Source: Terriglobia bacterium
GTDB lineage: Bacteria > Acidobacteriota > Terriglobia > Bryobacterales > Bryobacteraceae
DNA: 36,794 nucleotides
Reading direction: 5' to 3'
Assembly (NCBI GenBank): GCA_025350105.1
Contig: JANXYJ010000142.1
Location: forward strand, 1 to 36,794
A program made the translations under genes and the position numbers. The notes beneath the pieces were generated by a model. That model had not been told where the DNA came from and searched no databases. It worked only from the letters and a program-made list of their open reading frames with translations. This document shows, piece after piece, positions 1 through 7,832 of this stretch. Each line of letters starts with the position of its first letter. Position 1 is the first letter of the stretch.

Positions 1-341
1 CTTTCGCCGATCTGTTTTTTTACCAGATCCTGCACTGGTTTGAGGGATGCCAGCAAGATGAGCAGCGCAAGGGCACCAAATTGAATGAGCAGCGCACCTA
101 CGCCCGATTTCCATTCATTTCCAGAGTAGGTTTGCCCGGCAAAAATGCCCAGCTCTTCAATCGGTACTGGCTTGGAGGTAATTTCGAGCGGAGGAAGCTG
201 GGGCGGATGGATCAGATCCTTGATGCTTTGACCGATGGTTAAAAACCACGGCTTTTCCAGATCGGAAGAAGGCAAGAGATGGCTGAGGTGATCGTCAGGA
301 TCGCCGGGATTTCTGCCCGAACTGATGTTTTCGTCTGGCAC
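1..341 (-). CDS. TonB-family protein, N-terminal part (cut by window edge)
   Basis: The minus strand is open from a GTG at 341 to the window edge, giving about 113 residues with no stop. An AGAGG lies nine bases before the GTG, and an in-frame stop lies further upstream. The N-terminal part is polar and acidic. A proline-rich stretch follows (LIHPPQLPPLEITSKPVP), then one hydrophobic segment (VGALLIQFGALALLILLASL) followed by KPVQDLVKK. As I recall them, acidobacterial TonB-family energy transducers start this way: a cytoplasmic N-terminus, the PPLE.TS.P motif and a single membrane anchor, with the TonB C-terminal domain further on in the periplasm. That domain would lie outside the window, so the assignment rests on the N-terminus alone. 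Confidence 0.55.
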   Translation of the reverse strand, partial: MPDENISSGRNPGDPDDHLSHLLPSSDLEKPWFLTIGQSIKDLIHPPQLPPLEITSKPVPIEELGIFAGQTYSGNEWKSGVGALLIQFGALALLILLASLKPVQDLVKKQIGE

Positions 342-565
342 GCCGTTCAACCTCTGTCTCGTCAACCGTTATCTTGCTGACATACTTTCTATCCGATCGC
401 AATCTCCAATGGAGAGTGGCTTGATCGCCTGCGGCCACGTCGCGTATGGCCAACAGGATGACCTCGACCATAATGACGCATTCGGCAACCGAAACGTTGC
501 TCCTTTTTCGAGTCTAGCATAGCTCGTCTTTGTTACCGGTGTGCTACCGCTGTTAGGCAGCGCGC

Positions 566-1228
566 TCAATTGTAAAGAAGTTGTAAAAACGCCGTAACCT
601 CTTCCCACATGGGTTGCAGGACATCGGTGAGTTCATGGCCGGATTCAAATAGTTTCAAAGTGATGTTCGGGTTGGCCGCTGCATATTGGCGGGCACCGGT
701 GGCGGGGACCAGAGGATCGTTGGTGCCTTGCAGGATCAGGCCCGGTTGGGAGAAACGGGGCTCTGGTGGATAGGCGCCGGCATCCTCGATGAATCGATAC
801 GACAACGCCTGTTGGCTTTTACTTCCATAGTGATAGAAAGGCAGGCTGCCTTGGGTTCGCCAGTATTGCATCTGTTCGGGGGTGAAGCGATGTTGCCAGC
901 GTTCGAGAAACCGGAAGGCCGGGGCCAGCATAATGACACCGATGACGTGGAGTTGCTCTGGGTGACGGGAGGCGTACGACGCGGCCAGGTAGCCGCCCAG
1001 ACTGGAGCCCATCATCACGACCGGGCCCGGTTGGTTTTCCACCGCGGCATCTCCTATCGCGGCTTCGATAACCCGCAACTGTCCTGTGATGGTGAGACCT
1101 TCAAAGTCTCCGCCATCAAGCCGTGGAGCGGTGAAGGGAATCTGCTTCGCCGCGAATTGTTGCGCAAAAAACTGCGCCTTACTGGATTGCGGACTGGAGG
1201 CAAAACCATGTAGATAGACGATACGCAC
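566..1228 (-). CDS. Small alpha/beta hydrolase (YqiA/YcfP-like esterase)
   Basis: This is a 220-residue cytoplasmic alpha/beta-fold hydrolase. It opens with the oxyanion-type motif YLHGFASSP. The nucleophile elbow is GSSLGG, the acid lies in GTNDPLVP, and the catalytic histidine lies in ESGHEL, so the Ser-Asp-His triad is complete. Size and the HGF.SSP start match the YqiA/UPF0227 group of small esterases; the substrate cannot be read from the sequence. The frame stays open to 1303, but I chose the GTG at 1228 because the family begins right at RIVYLHG and a longer form would overlap the small gene upstream. No signal peptide is seen. Confidence 0.8.
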   Translation of the reverse strand: MRIVYLHGFASSPQSSKAQFFAQQFAAKQIPFTAPRLDGGDFEGLTITGQLRVIEAAIGDAAVENQPGPVVMMGSSLGGYLAASYASRHPEQLHVIGVIMLAPAFRFLERWQHRFTPEQMQYWRTQGSLPFYHYGSKSQQALSYRFIEDAGAYPPEPRFSQPGLILQGTNDPLVPATGARQYAAANPNITLKLFESGHELTDVLQPMWEEVTAFLQLLYN

Positions 1229-1260
1229 ATCGCCTATATTACAGGGGCCTTCAAAAATCC

Positions 1261-1392
1261 CTAGCGGGTTACCGAGGTGAGCGCTCCGGTATTCGCCTCC
1301 CACAAAACTTGTCTAACACCAACCACCAGCACAACCGCCAGCAGTAATAGCCCAAAACAGAGCGTGAGATATCGTGTCGCCTCGCGCTTCAT
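1261..1392 (-). CDS. Small single-span membrane protein, 43 residues
   Basis: An ATG at 1392 begins a 43-residue frame. It has a short basic N-terminus (MKREATRY), one long hydrophobic segment (about residues 9-26, LTLCFGLLLLAVVLVVGV) and a polar tail ending in TSVTR. This is the layout of a single-span inner-membrane protein with positive charges on the cytoplasmic side. It lies 32 bases upstream of the alpha/beta hydrolase on the same strand, so the two could be co-transcribed. It is divergent from the PQQ-like gene, with only 39 bases between the starts. No strong ribosome binding site is visible, and I know of no family for it. Confidence 0.4.
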   Translation of the reverse strand: MKREATRYLTLCFGLLLLAVVLVVGVRQVLWEANTGALTSVTR

Positions 1393-1431
1393 CGCCGATA
1401 GGGTACCACGGCGCGTAGTATTCTGTCTTGC

Positions 1432-2988
1432 ATGAGTGTGGTTCTTTCTCTGTCTGCGCTGTGCGCCTGCGCCCTGGTACCGGTTTCCGGGCAGATTTCG
1501 GTCCCGATGGCGCAGTACGAGGCTGGGCGCAGCAACGCGAACCTGCGCGAAACCATTTTGCGTCCGGGAAACGTGAATACCGCCCAGTTCGGTAAGTTGT
1601 TTGAGCGCGAAGTGGACGACAGCGTGTACGCGGAACCTTTGATTCTGGCCGGTTTGGACTTGGGGGACGGGCCGCGCAACATTCTGATTGTCGCGACGAT
1701 GAACAACACCGTCTACGCTTTTGATGCGGACCGCAAGGAGCGCAAGAAGGCTTACTGGGTGCGCCATTTGGGGACTCCCACCGATAGCGGCGCCTACACC
1801 GGGCCGGTGCATTTAGGCATTTTGAGTACGCCGGTTTTCGATGCAATCACCAATACGATTTACGCCGTTTCCAAAAACAAAACCGGAAAAGAAAGCACGA
1901 CTTCGGTGCATGCGTTGGATGCGATTACGGGGCGGCCGAAGTTCAATTCGCCGCAGCTGCTGAGCTATCCGTTCCGTGACGGCACCACTTTGACCGATGT
2001 GCCGGAGGCGCTGCAAAGGCCAGGCCTGTTGGTAACCGACGGCGTGCTGGTGATTGCCACCGCGTCGATTCTTCCTGGTGAGAAACAGGAGGGCTTTGTT
2101 CAAACCTTCGACGCGGCGGATTTGCGGCGGCGCTTAGCCAGCTTCCAAGTCACACCGACAGGCCTGAAGGGCGGCATTTGGCAAGCGGGACGCGGCGTGG
2201 CGGCGGATGGCAAGGGGAATATCTACGTGGTGACGGCCGGGGGCAGCTACGATGGGCAAACCAATTGGGGCTCCACTTATTTGAAGCTGGAGGCCAAGAC
2301 GCTGCGCATTTTGGATTGGTTCACGCCGGCGAATTTCGACTATCTGTATCACAACAACGTGGACCCCAGTGGCGGAGGCGTGCTGCTGATTCCGGGCAGC
2401 TCACTGGTGCTGGGCGGCGGCAAAGAGGGCGTGGTGTATCTGATGGACGGCGAGAAGATGGGGCATCTGGAAACGGAATCAGGCCCACCGCTGCAGCGCT
2501 TTCCGGCCGCGAAGGGATGCGGCGTGCAGGGTCCTTGTGCGGGAGCGGCGCAAAGTTTGGGCACAGCGTTCTGGAGCCGGGGAACACCTGTGCAAACAGC
2601 GGGCGTGTTCTATGTTTGGGACCGCAATGACAACCTTCGCGCTTATTTGTTTGACGGAAAAAGCCTTGGGCTTGCGCCCGCATCAACCGGTGCGAAGGCC
2701 ATCGCCACGGGAGGCCCGACGGTTTCCGCTGACGGCGCCAATTTGGATAGCGGAATCGTGTGGGCGGTGACGGTATCGGGTGAATTCGACCAGGCGCTGA
2801 TACCGGCGACACTGCGCGCGTTCGCAGCGGCCGACGTGAGTAAAGAAATCTACAACAGCGATACGAATTTCAAACGGGATCAGTTGGGGGCGTTCACCAA
2901 ATTCGCCACGCCGGTGGTGGCCAACGGGAAAGTGTATGTGCCAACGCACTCGGGATGGGTGAGCGTTTACGGGTTGCTGGGGAAGTAG
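1432..2988 (+). CDS. Exported PQQ-type beta-propeller repeat protein
   Basis: The protein has 518 residues. A signal peptide covers roughly residues 1-20 (hydrophobic core LSLSALCACALVPV, then SGQ), so it should be periplasmic. The rest is a series of propeller blades of the PQQ/quinoprotein type, each with a V/I-Y-A-F/L-D core, for example NTVYAFDA near residue 100, SVHALDAITG, GVVYLMDGEKMG, and GKVYVPTHSGWVSVYGLL at the end. Around seven blades can be made out. I cannot see the catalytic Asp/Glu arrangement or vicinal cysteines of true PQQ alcohol dehydrogenases, so an enzymatic role is unproven. It may be a structural or ligand-binding propeller. No obvious partner gene adjoins it; the broken toxin-antitoxin pair follows on the other strand. 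Confidence 0.75.
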   Translation: MSVVLSLSALCACALVPVSGQISVPMAQYEAGRSNANLRETILRPGNVNTAQFGKLFEREVDDSVYAEPLILAGLDLGDGPRNILIVATMNNTVYAFDADRKERKKAYWVRHLGTPTDSGAYTGPVHLGILSTPVFDAITNTIYAVSKNKTGKESTTSVHALDAITGRPKFNSPQLLSYPFRDGTTLTDVPEALQRPGLLVTDGVLVIATASILPGEKQEGFVQTFDAADLRRRLASFQVTPTGLKGGIWQAGRGVAADGKGNIYVVTAGGSYDGQTNWGSTYLKLEAKTLRILDWFTPANFDYLYHNNVDPSGGGVLLIPGSSLVLGGGKEGVVYLMDGEKMGHLETESGPPLQRFPAAKGCGVQGPCAGAAQSLGTAFWSRGTPVQTAGVFYVWDRNDNLRAYLFDGKSLGLAPASTGAKAIATGGPTVSADGANLDSGIVWAVTVSGEFDQALIPATLRAFAAADVSKEIYNSDTNFKRDQLGAFTKFATPVVANGKVYVPTHSGWVSVYGLLGK

Positions 2989-2989
2989 C

Positions 2990-3255
2990 TCAATCGTAGA
3001 CACTACTGCGGTGACCGACGCCAATAACCAAGATCACTAATTTTTGTTGTTGAATCTGGCAAAGAATTCGATCATCTCGCAGCCGCAAGCGCCATAGGCC
3101 TTTTTTCGCGTACCGCAGCGGCTTTCCGGCTGTAGTTGGATCCACCAGCGCCCCGATCCGTTTTCCAGATAGTCGATGATTTCTTTTTGAATCGACGGAT
3201 CCAGACCGCGAAGATCCTTCGCCACGCGTGGATCGTATTCAATCGTCCCGTTCAA
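2990..3255 (-). pseudogene. RelE/ParE-type toxin, disrupted by a one-base deletion
   Basis: The start is a TTG at 3253-3255 that overlaps the antitoxin stop (TTGA), a usual arrangement for this family. The first frame gives a RelE-like N-terminus, TIEYDPRVAKDLRGLD then IQKEIIDYLE. After the A run at 3161-3164 the family signature continues in a different frame: GKPLRYAKKGLWRLRLRDD, then RILCQIQQQKLVILVIGVGH and a final SSVYD, ending at TGA 2990-2992. Five A residues in place of four would restore one frame of about 88 codons (LEKRIGALVDP at the junction). As written, the gene encodes a 72-residue product lacking the RelE C-terminal core. RelE toxins are ribosome-dependent mRNA endonucleases; this copy is predicted inactive unless the base is a sequencing error. 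Confidence 0.8.
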
Positions 3256-3468
3256 TGTTTGAGGCCAAGGTTTTCGCGCAACTGCTGTCCGCTGATCGGC
3301 GGCAAAGGATCAGCCAATCGCGCCTCAGCCAGTTGAGAATCGGCGATTCCGTCGTAATGCTCGCTGAGGAAATCCTGGACCAATTGCGGCAGCGCAACCC
3401 CGCTGGCCTGCGACTCTGTAAGCAGTTTCGCTACGATTTTCCTTCGGAATGTCGAGGGTAACCGTCAC
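3252..3468 (-). pseudogene. RelB-like antitoxin, disrupted by a one-base insertion
   Basis: A GTG at 3468 starts VTVTLDIPKE. The frame then breaks at the A run 3437-3440. One base out, the rest reads IVAKLLTESQASGVALPQLV, then QDFLSEHYDG, and ends with QLRENLGLKH at the TGA 3252-3254, which overlaps the toxin's TTG start. With three A residues instead of four the product would be about 72 residues: a short beta strand and helix-rich DNA-binding part, then a toxin-wrapping tail. Its position directly before a RelE-type toxin, with overlapping stop and start codons, is the main support for calling it an antitoxin. As written it would be truncated and out of frame. Confidence 0.7.
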
Positions 3469-3495
3469 GTTATTATGGTCGCAGTCTTTTCGCCG

Positions 3496-4518
3496 TTAGC
3501 GTTTTGCCGCCATCGCCCGATACGTTCCCGCCACGTTCTGCGGGCGCTGCACGGCGAAAAATTCCCAGTCTTTGTAATCGTCCATGGTGACGCTGGCCTG
3601 GGCCTGTTCCACGGTCTGGCCGGCGGCGATGGCCTTGGCGACGGCGTCGTCCAATTGTTCGCGGTAGCGGCGATTGGCGGTCACGTCTGATTTTTTGCCC
3701 AGCTTGCCATGGCTGCAGACAAAATATTCGAAGTCCAGTGCCTCCACGTTCTTGATGCCGTCGATCTCGGCGGGAGTGATGGGACCGAAGGGCAAGCGGT
3801 GAATGGTGATCCAATCGGAGGCGAAGACCACGCCGGTGCCGTCAATGAAGCGGACGATGGTGTTGTCCTCGGCGTGAACGGTGGGCATGTGGATGATTTC
3901 GGCGCGCTTGCCCCCCAGCGTGATGAACATGCGGTCTGTATAAGTAAGGTCGGGCGCGCTGACGAATTGCAGTGGACCACGGACCACTTCGGCGCCGCTC
4001 AAGGACCCGTCTTTATCGGCGTCGAACATGCTGAACATGCTTTTCAATTGGCCCTGGGCTTCGTCGGGCTGAATTTTGCCATCGCCGTTCTTATCCTGGG
4101 CCAAAACATTTTTAGGTAGAGGCGTATTGGCGGGCGGCATGGCGATGTTCTTCAGCATGTTTTCGTGACCGATGAAACGCGCGGTATCGGCCCAAACGGA
4201 ACCGCCCGAGGCGTGATCCCAATGCGAGTGGCTATAAATCACATACTTCACCGGCACGCCAGGGAAACGCTTGGCGAATTCGCCTTTCATCCAAGTGGCC
4301 ATTTCCACGCCGATGGGTTCCACCAGAATGATGCCGTCGCGGGTGACCATGAAGGCCGAAACATAATCGTCCATGCGCGCATAGTAGACATCGCCGGTGA
4401 GTTTGCCGATTTCCTGGCCTTTGTATTCGGTTTGCTGATATAAGGCGCGGGGCTGGGCGTGGACAGCGGTTGTTAGCAGTGCAAGGCCTAAGAATGCTTG
4501 GGCAAATTTTTGGTTCAT
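3496..4518 (-). CDS. Exported MBL-fold metallo-hydrolase with inserted EF-hand pair
   Basis: The protein has 340 residues, with a signal peptide at about 1-21 (AFLGLALLTTAVHA). The metallo-beta-lactamase metal site is HSHWDH (97-102). Further candidate ligands are H215 (VHAEDN), D235 (FASDW) and H270 (CSHGKL). Between the first motif and H215 sit two canonical calcium-binding EF-hand loops, DKNGDGKIQPDE (142-153) and DADKDGSLSGAE (166-177), each with acidic residues at positions 1, 3 (or Asn), 5 and 12. A strong GGAGAG lies five bases before the ATG. The substrate is unknown. Calcium could stabilise or gate the active site in the periplasm, but that is inference. The gene stands alone, followed by the broken toxin-antitoxin pair on the same strand. 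Confidence 0.85.
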   Translation of the reverse strand: MNQKFAQAFLGLALLTTAVHAQPRALYQQTEYKGQEIGKLTGDVYYARMDDYVSAFMVTRDGIILVEPIGVEMATWMKGEFAKRFPGVPVKYVIYSHSHWDHASGGSVWADTARFIGHENMLKNIAMPPANTPLPKNVLAQDKNGDGKIQPDEAQGQLKSMFSMFDADKDGSLSGAEVVRGPLQFVSAPDLTYTDRMFITLGGKRAEIIHMPTVHAEDNTIVRFIDGTGVVFASDWITIHRLPFGPITPAEIDGIKNVEALDFEYFVCSHGKLGKKSDVTANRRYREQLDDAVAKAIAAGQTVEQAQASVTMDDYKDWEFFAVQRPQNVAGTYRAMAAKR

Positions 4519-4591
4519 GGAATTCTCTCCTGGATATCGTGAAGGCTACAGAATATCGTAACCCAGGCAGCGTAGTTATAGGCGCTTCCTC

Positions 4592-4611
4592 TTGTCTCAC
4601 GTTGTCTCACG
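4592..4611. repeat. 10-bp tandem duplication
   Basis: The unit TTGTCTCACG occurs twice head to tail upstream of the EF-hand MBL gene. It lies in the 283-base gap between that gene's start and the 29-bp array. No other feature was seen in this gap apart from the repeats. Confidence 0.7.
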
Positions 4612-4733
4612 CAATATGAGCCTGAGAGGGGAGGTGGATTCTCGCAAATGCAACCGTCGCCTTTAGCATCGCACTAGCCACCGGCAAACAGAAAATGTTT
4701 TAGAACCGCGGAAAATAGGCCAAGCATCATTGA

Positions 4734-4829
4734 TTTTCGGCTGTCACTTTTCGGCCTGCAAGTTTTCGGCTGTCACTTTTCAGCCTGCAAGGTTTCGGCT
4801 GTCACTTTTCAGCCTGCAGATTTTCGGCC
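4734..4829. repeat. 29-bp tandem repeat over the 3' end of the M48 protease gene
   Basis: Three 29-bp units lie head to tail at 4734-4762, 4763-4791 and 4792-4820, followed by a partial fourth; they differ at a few positions. The last unit overlaps the final codons of the minus-strand protease gene (ENLQAEK and the stop). The two copies beyond the stop are therefore near-copies of the gene's own end, including its TGA. There are no spacers, so this is not a CRISPR. Confidence 0.9.
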
Positions 4830-6100
4830 TTCCAACGCATGGCGGAAAAAATCCGCGTGCGGCCGCTGGGGTGATCGAAGAAGATAAACTCCTCGATGGG
4901 GCCGGGGGAAAGTTTGCGGTATTCGCTTAATTGCAGCGCTGCTTCGGCAAAGCCGTCGGCCTGCCGCGAGGTGTTCAAGCCGAAAATATCGGCTTCATAT
5001 TCCTGGGTGCGCACCAGCGTATTGTTGACCGGCGTCAACGCAAAAGAAAACACGCTGAGGATCAACAAGGCCAGCGGGATCGTGGCGGGATCGGTAAGCC
5101 CAAGCAGACGCCAGGATGCCCCGAAGCGTGCCAGCGCCCAGTCCATTCCCCGGCGCAAGCCGACGAACATCGCCACGGTGACAATAAGCGTGAACGGGAA
5201 CATTTTGTAGATATGGTTCATCACGTAGTGCCCCATCTCGTGTCCCATCACGGCTTCGACGCAGGCCTGCGAGCAGCGTTTGAGGAGATTGTCGTTCAGA
5301 GTGATACGCTCAGTTCCCAGAAAGCCGCTGACGTTGGCACTGATGCGGTTGCTTTGCCGGGAGGCGTCCACTTCATAGATGTTGGTGGCCGGGATGCCGT
5401 TTTGGCGGGCCAGACGGAGAATAGGATCGCGCACGTGGGCGTCGGTAAGGATGGTGTATTGATTGAACATCGGCGCGATGAAGACGGGGAAGATCATGGT
5501 GCCGAAAGCCAGGAAGACGACGGTGGTGAGGGCTCCCCAGAGGTGCCAGGTGCGGGGGAGACGGCGGACCACATGGATCAACACCATTGCTACCAGGCCT
5601 CCGAGAACAATGGCCAGGCCCAGGCTTTTAAGCTGATCGACAGACCAGGCCCAAAATGTTTGATTCATCAGGCCGTACTGTTTTTCGCGAAAGTAGCCTT
5701 CGTAGACGGCGAGGGGCGCGCCCAGCACAAAGCTGGCGACGGCAAATTGGGCGACATAGAGGAAGTCGATGAGGGGTTGTTTTGGTGTGATGTGTCCGGC
5801 GTTGTCGCGAAAACGGGCGGACCAGCCGGTTTTCAGCAAGAGCAGCAGCATTGCCGCGCCATATAGAAAATCCCACAGGATCAGCCAATAGCCGCCTTCG
5901 AAATAGGCGTCCGATTTCGCGGTCTTCTGGGCACCAAGCGTATCCAAATACGCCTGCGTGGCGGTTTGCGCGTTGAAGTTGGGTCCGTCCTGGGCAGGGG
6001 GAGGAACCGGCAAAGCCGGTTGTGCGGGCAACGCCGCCGAGACCATCACCAGCAATACAAGCCAGCGCAGCAACACAAACCAGCGCAAAAAGAAAAACAT
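4802..6100 (-). CDS. M48 family integral-membrane zinc protease (Ste24-like CAAX protease)
   Basis: The protein has 432 residues with several hydrophobic spans: an N-terminal leader or anchor (1-26), then about 71-90, 113-133, 158-177, 187-211, a pair near 300-315 and about 340-355. The zinc site is HEMGH at 287-291 with a third ligand E367 in the EYEADIFG motif. This is the Ste24/HtpX layout, and the length and the N-terminal domain before the HExxH favour Ste24 (CAAX prenyl protease 1 family) over the shorter HtpX. In bacteria these enzymes are thought to act in membrane protein quality control, since prenylated CAAX substrates are not expected. It is divergent from the GGDEF-like gene across a 213-base gap in which I see no other gene. 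The end of the gene lies inside a tandem repeat. Confidence 0.88.
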   Translation of the reverse strand: MFFFLRWFVLLRWLVLLVMVSAALPAQPALPVPPPAQDGPNFNAQTATQAYLDTLGAQKTAKSDAYFEGGYWLILWDFLYGAAMLLLLLKTGWSARFRDNAGHITPKQPLIDFLYVAQFAVASFVLGAPLAVYEGYFREKQYGLMNQTFWAWSVDQLKSLGLAIVLGGLVAMVLIHVVRRLPRTWHLWGALTTVVFLAFGTMIFPVFIAPMFNQYTILTDAHVRDPILRLARQNGIPATNIYEVDASRQSNRISANVSGFLGTERITLNDNLLKRCSQACVEAVMGHEMGHYVMNHIYKMFPFTLIVTVAMFVGLRRGMDWALARFGASWRLLGLTDPATIPLALLILSVFSFALTPVNNTLVRTQEYEADIFGLNTSRQADGFAEAALQLSEYRKLSPGPIEEFIFFDHPSGRTRIFSAMRWKAENLQAEK

Positions 6101-6313
6101 ATAGCTAACATACGCGAATGGCGGGCTGGTGTGCGATCAAGCCGCGCCGGGAGTGTTAGCGGCCTGCAAGGCTTGCTTCCGGCTGCCTGCTTCGCGCTGG
6201 CCTCCGGTGCGGATTGACTGGGTCCTCGAAAATGACTGCGATTACACTGCGGCCTGCCGATATGAGCATTTGGGCCGGGTTCGCGGGAAAGGTAGCGTAA
6301 CTGGACCCTAAGC

Positions 6314-7445
6314 ATGAGCCTAATCAAGAATCTTTTCCACAACGGCGAAGGCGATCCTCTGATTCATTCGATGGGGCTAATGATGGAAGCGATCGCGTTA
6401 CACGCCATTCAAGTGGATGAGGATAAACACGCGAGGTTTCAGGCCGCGATTCGCGCGCATGCGCGGGAGTTGATCACCCGGGATATTACGCCCCGGCAAG
6501 CCCTGGTGGCGACGGGCGCGGCCATTCAGACGCTGGAAACCTTTGCCAGAGACACGGAGTGGCACATCAAAAGACGGACCCAGGAACTCAGCGCCATCGC
6601 CGGCTTGCTGGCAGCGGAATTGACCGCGGTTTGTGAAGGCAACCAACGTGCGGCTGCCGGTATGTACGACCTGGAGACACAAATGGTGGCGGCGTTCCAA
6701 ATGGATCAGATTCCCGCCTTGCGGCGAAAACTGGAACAGTGCCTGGCGACGATTCGCATGAAAACCCCACCGGCAGTACTGGTAGCGCCCGCGTTTGAAA
6801 ATGGCGCTTCCCCAGAGGGCGCCCCGGTGCTTCGGGCTGAAGTCAAAACCTTCGCGGGAGACCAGGACCCGGTCACCGGCCTGCCGGGAAGGGATTCCGC
6901 AATACTTGCAATCGAGACCGCCATCCAAACCAATAGCTACGCCGCTGCGATGCCGGTTGTCGTGGACCGGATCGAAACCATCAATAGCCGTTTCGGCGCC
7001 AGTAGCGGGACGGAAATGCTGTTGGCCATGATTCAGATTCTGGCGCAAAAACTGGGTCAGGCCGATCCCATTTTTCGCTGGCAGGGTTCAGGTTTTCTGG
7101 TGTTGTTACAGCGCCCCGGATCGGTGCAGGTGATGCAGCAAGAAATGGAGCGGCGGCTGCGCGGGCGGAACCCACTGGAGTGCGCTGGATGCCACCGGAC
7201 GGGATGTTTTGGAGGTGATGCCGTTCACGGCGACAGTTTCGGGCCAACCAGCGGGGCCGGCGCTTTCCGACGTCTTAAACGCAAGTCTTGCGGAAGTTCA
7301 ACACGTTGACGGTGTCCTCACCGCTCCCCACCTGGCTCAGGTGGAGGTTCAACTCACCACCGCGCCGATCATAGTGGAGGCGGGGAAGGTAGCTGGAATC
7401 GTGTTCGTTTTAGGGCGTACGCACCGGGCCTTGGGCCGAGTTTGA
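6314..7445 (+). pseudogene. Degenerate GGDEF-domain protein with a frameshift
   Basis: The first frame (6314-7309) has a helical N-terminal region of about 185 residues. A GGDEF-type fold follows, starting at DPVTGLPGRDSAILAIE (the usual D.LTGL.NR entry) and continuing through VVVDRIETINSRFG and a helix. Where the GGDEF signature should be, the sequence reads RWQGSGFLVLL, so diguanylate cyclase activity is not expected. After MERRL near 7158 this frame becomes Cys/Arg-rich and unlike a protein. One base out, the sequence continues as AGGTHWSALDATGRDVLEVM, then PFTATVSGQPAG, which fits the last strand and helix of the domain, and ends at 7445. One extra base within about 7151-7175 explains this. 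Repaired, the product would have about 376 residues. It could be a real pseudogene or a sequencing error. Confidence 0.65.
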
Positions 7446-7562
7446 TTTGCGTACCCAGGGGGAGGCCCGCAAACCGGCCCCAGTACCCCACCAACCAGTA
7501 CTCCCCAAAATCAGGACACCGGTACCAAGCGCCGGACCCGCCGAATCCAGTAGAGTAGGTTC

Positions 7563-7808
7563 ATGAAGGCTCGTGTTTACGTTTCCTTCAAGCCCACCGT
7601 GCTTGATCCGCAAGGCCAGACCATCCGAGGAGCTCTCGCGGGTTTGGGGCATACTTCCGTGTCTGAGGTTCGCCAGGGGAAATTTTTCGAAATCGAAATG
7701 AAGCCGGGTGCCACGCGCGACTCAGCGATTCGCGAAATGGACCAGATTGCGCGGGATGTGTTAGCCAACCCGGTGATTGAAGAATATCGCGTCGAATTTT
7801 TAGACTAA
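7563..7808 (+). CDS. purS: Phosphoribosylformylglycinamidine synthase subunit PurS
   Basis: This 81-residue protein matches PurS closely: an N-terminal strand KARVYVSFKPTVLDPQGQTI, the central GH..V.EVRQGKFFEIE and the C-terminal NPVIEEYRVEF. PurS dimers bridge PurQ (glutaminase) and the small form of PurL to make the enzyme for the fourth step of purine synthesis: FGAR plus glutamine plus ATP to FGAM. In most genomes purS sits beside purQ or purL. Here neither is near; glmS follows 24 bases later. Both purS and glmS encode proteins of glutamine-dependent enzymes, so shared transcription would make metabolic sense, but that is inference. Confidence 0.92.
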   Translation: MKARVYVSFKPTVLDPQGQTIRGALAGLGHTSVSEVRQGKFFEIEMKPGATRDSAIREMDQIARDVLANPVIEEYRVEFLD

Positions 7809-7832
7809 ACCAAAACTAGTTCGGAGAAAACT

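Noticed and set aside
566-1303. Longer hydrolase start at 1303
   Set aside because: The extra residues do not match the family, which starts at RIVYLHG, and would overlap the small membrane protein gene.
4734-4829. Possible CRISPR array
   Set aside because: The units are contiguous with no spacers and overlap a gene end.
7809-7832. glmS ribozyme or riboswitch
   Set aside because: Only 24 bases separate purS from glmS, too short for the ribozyme, and its core is not present.
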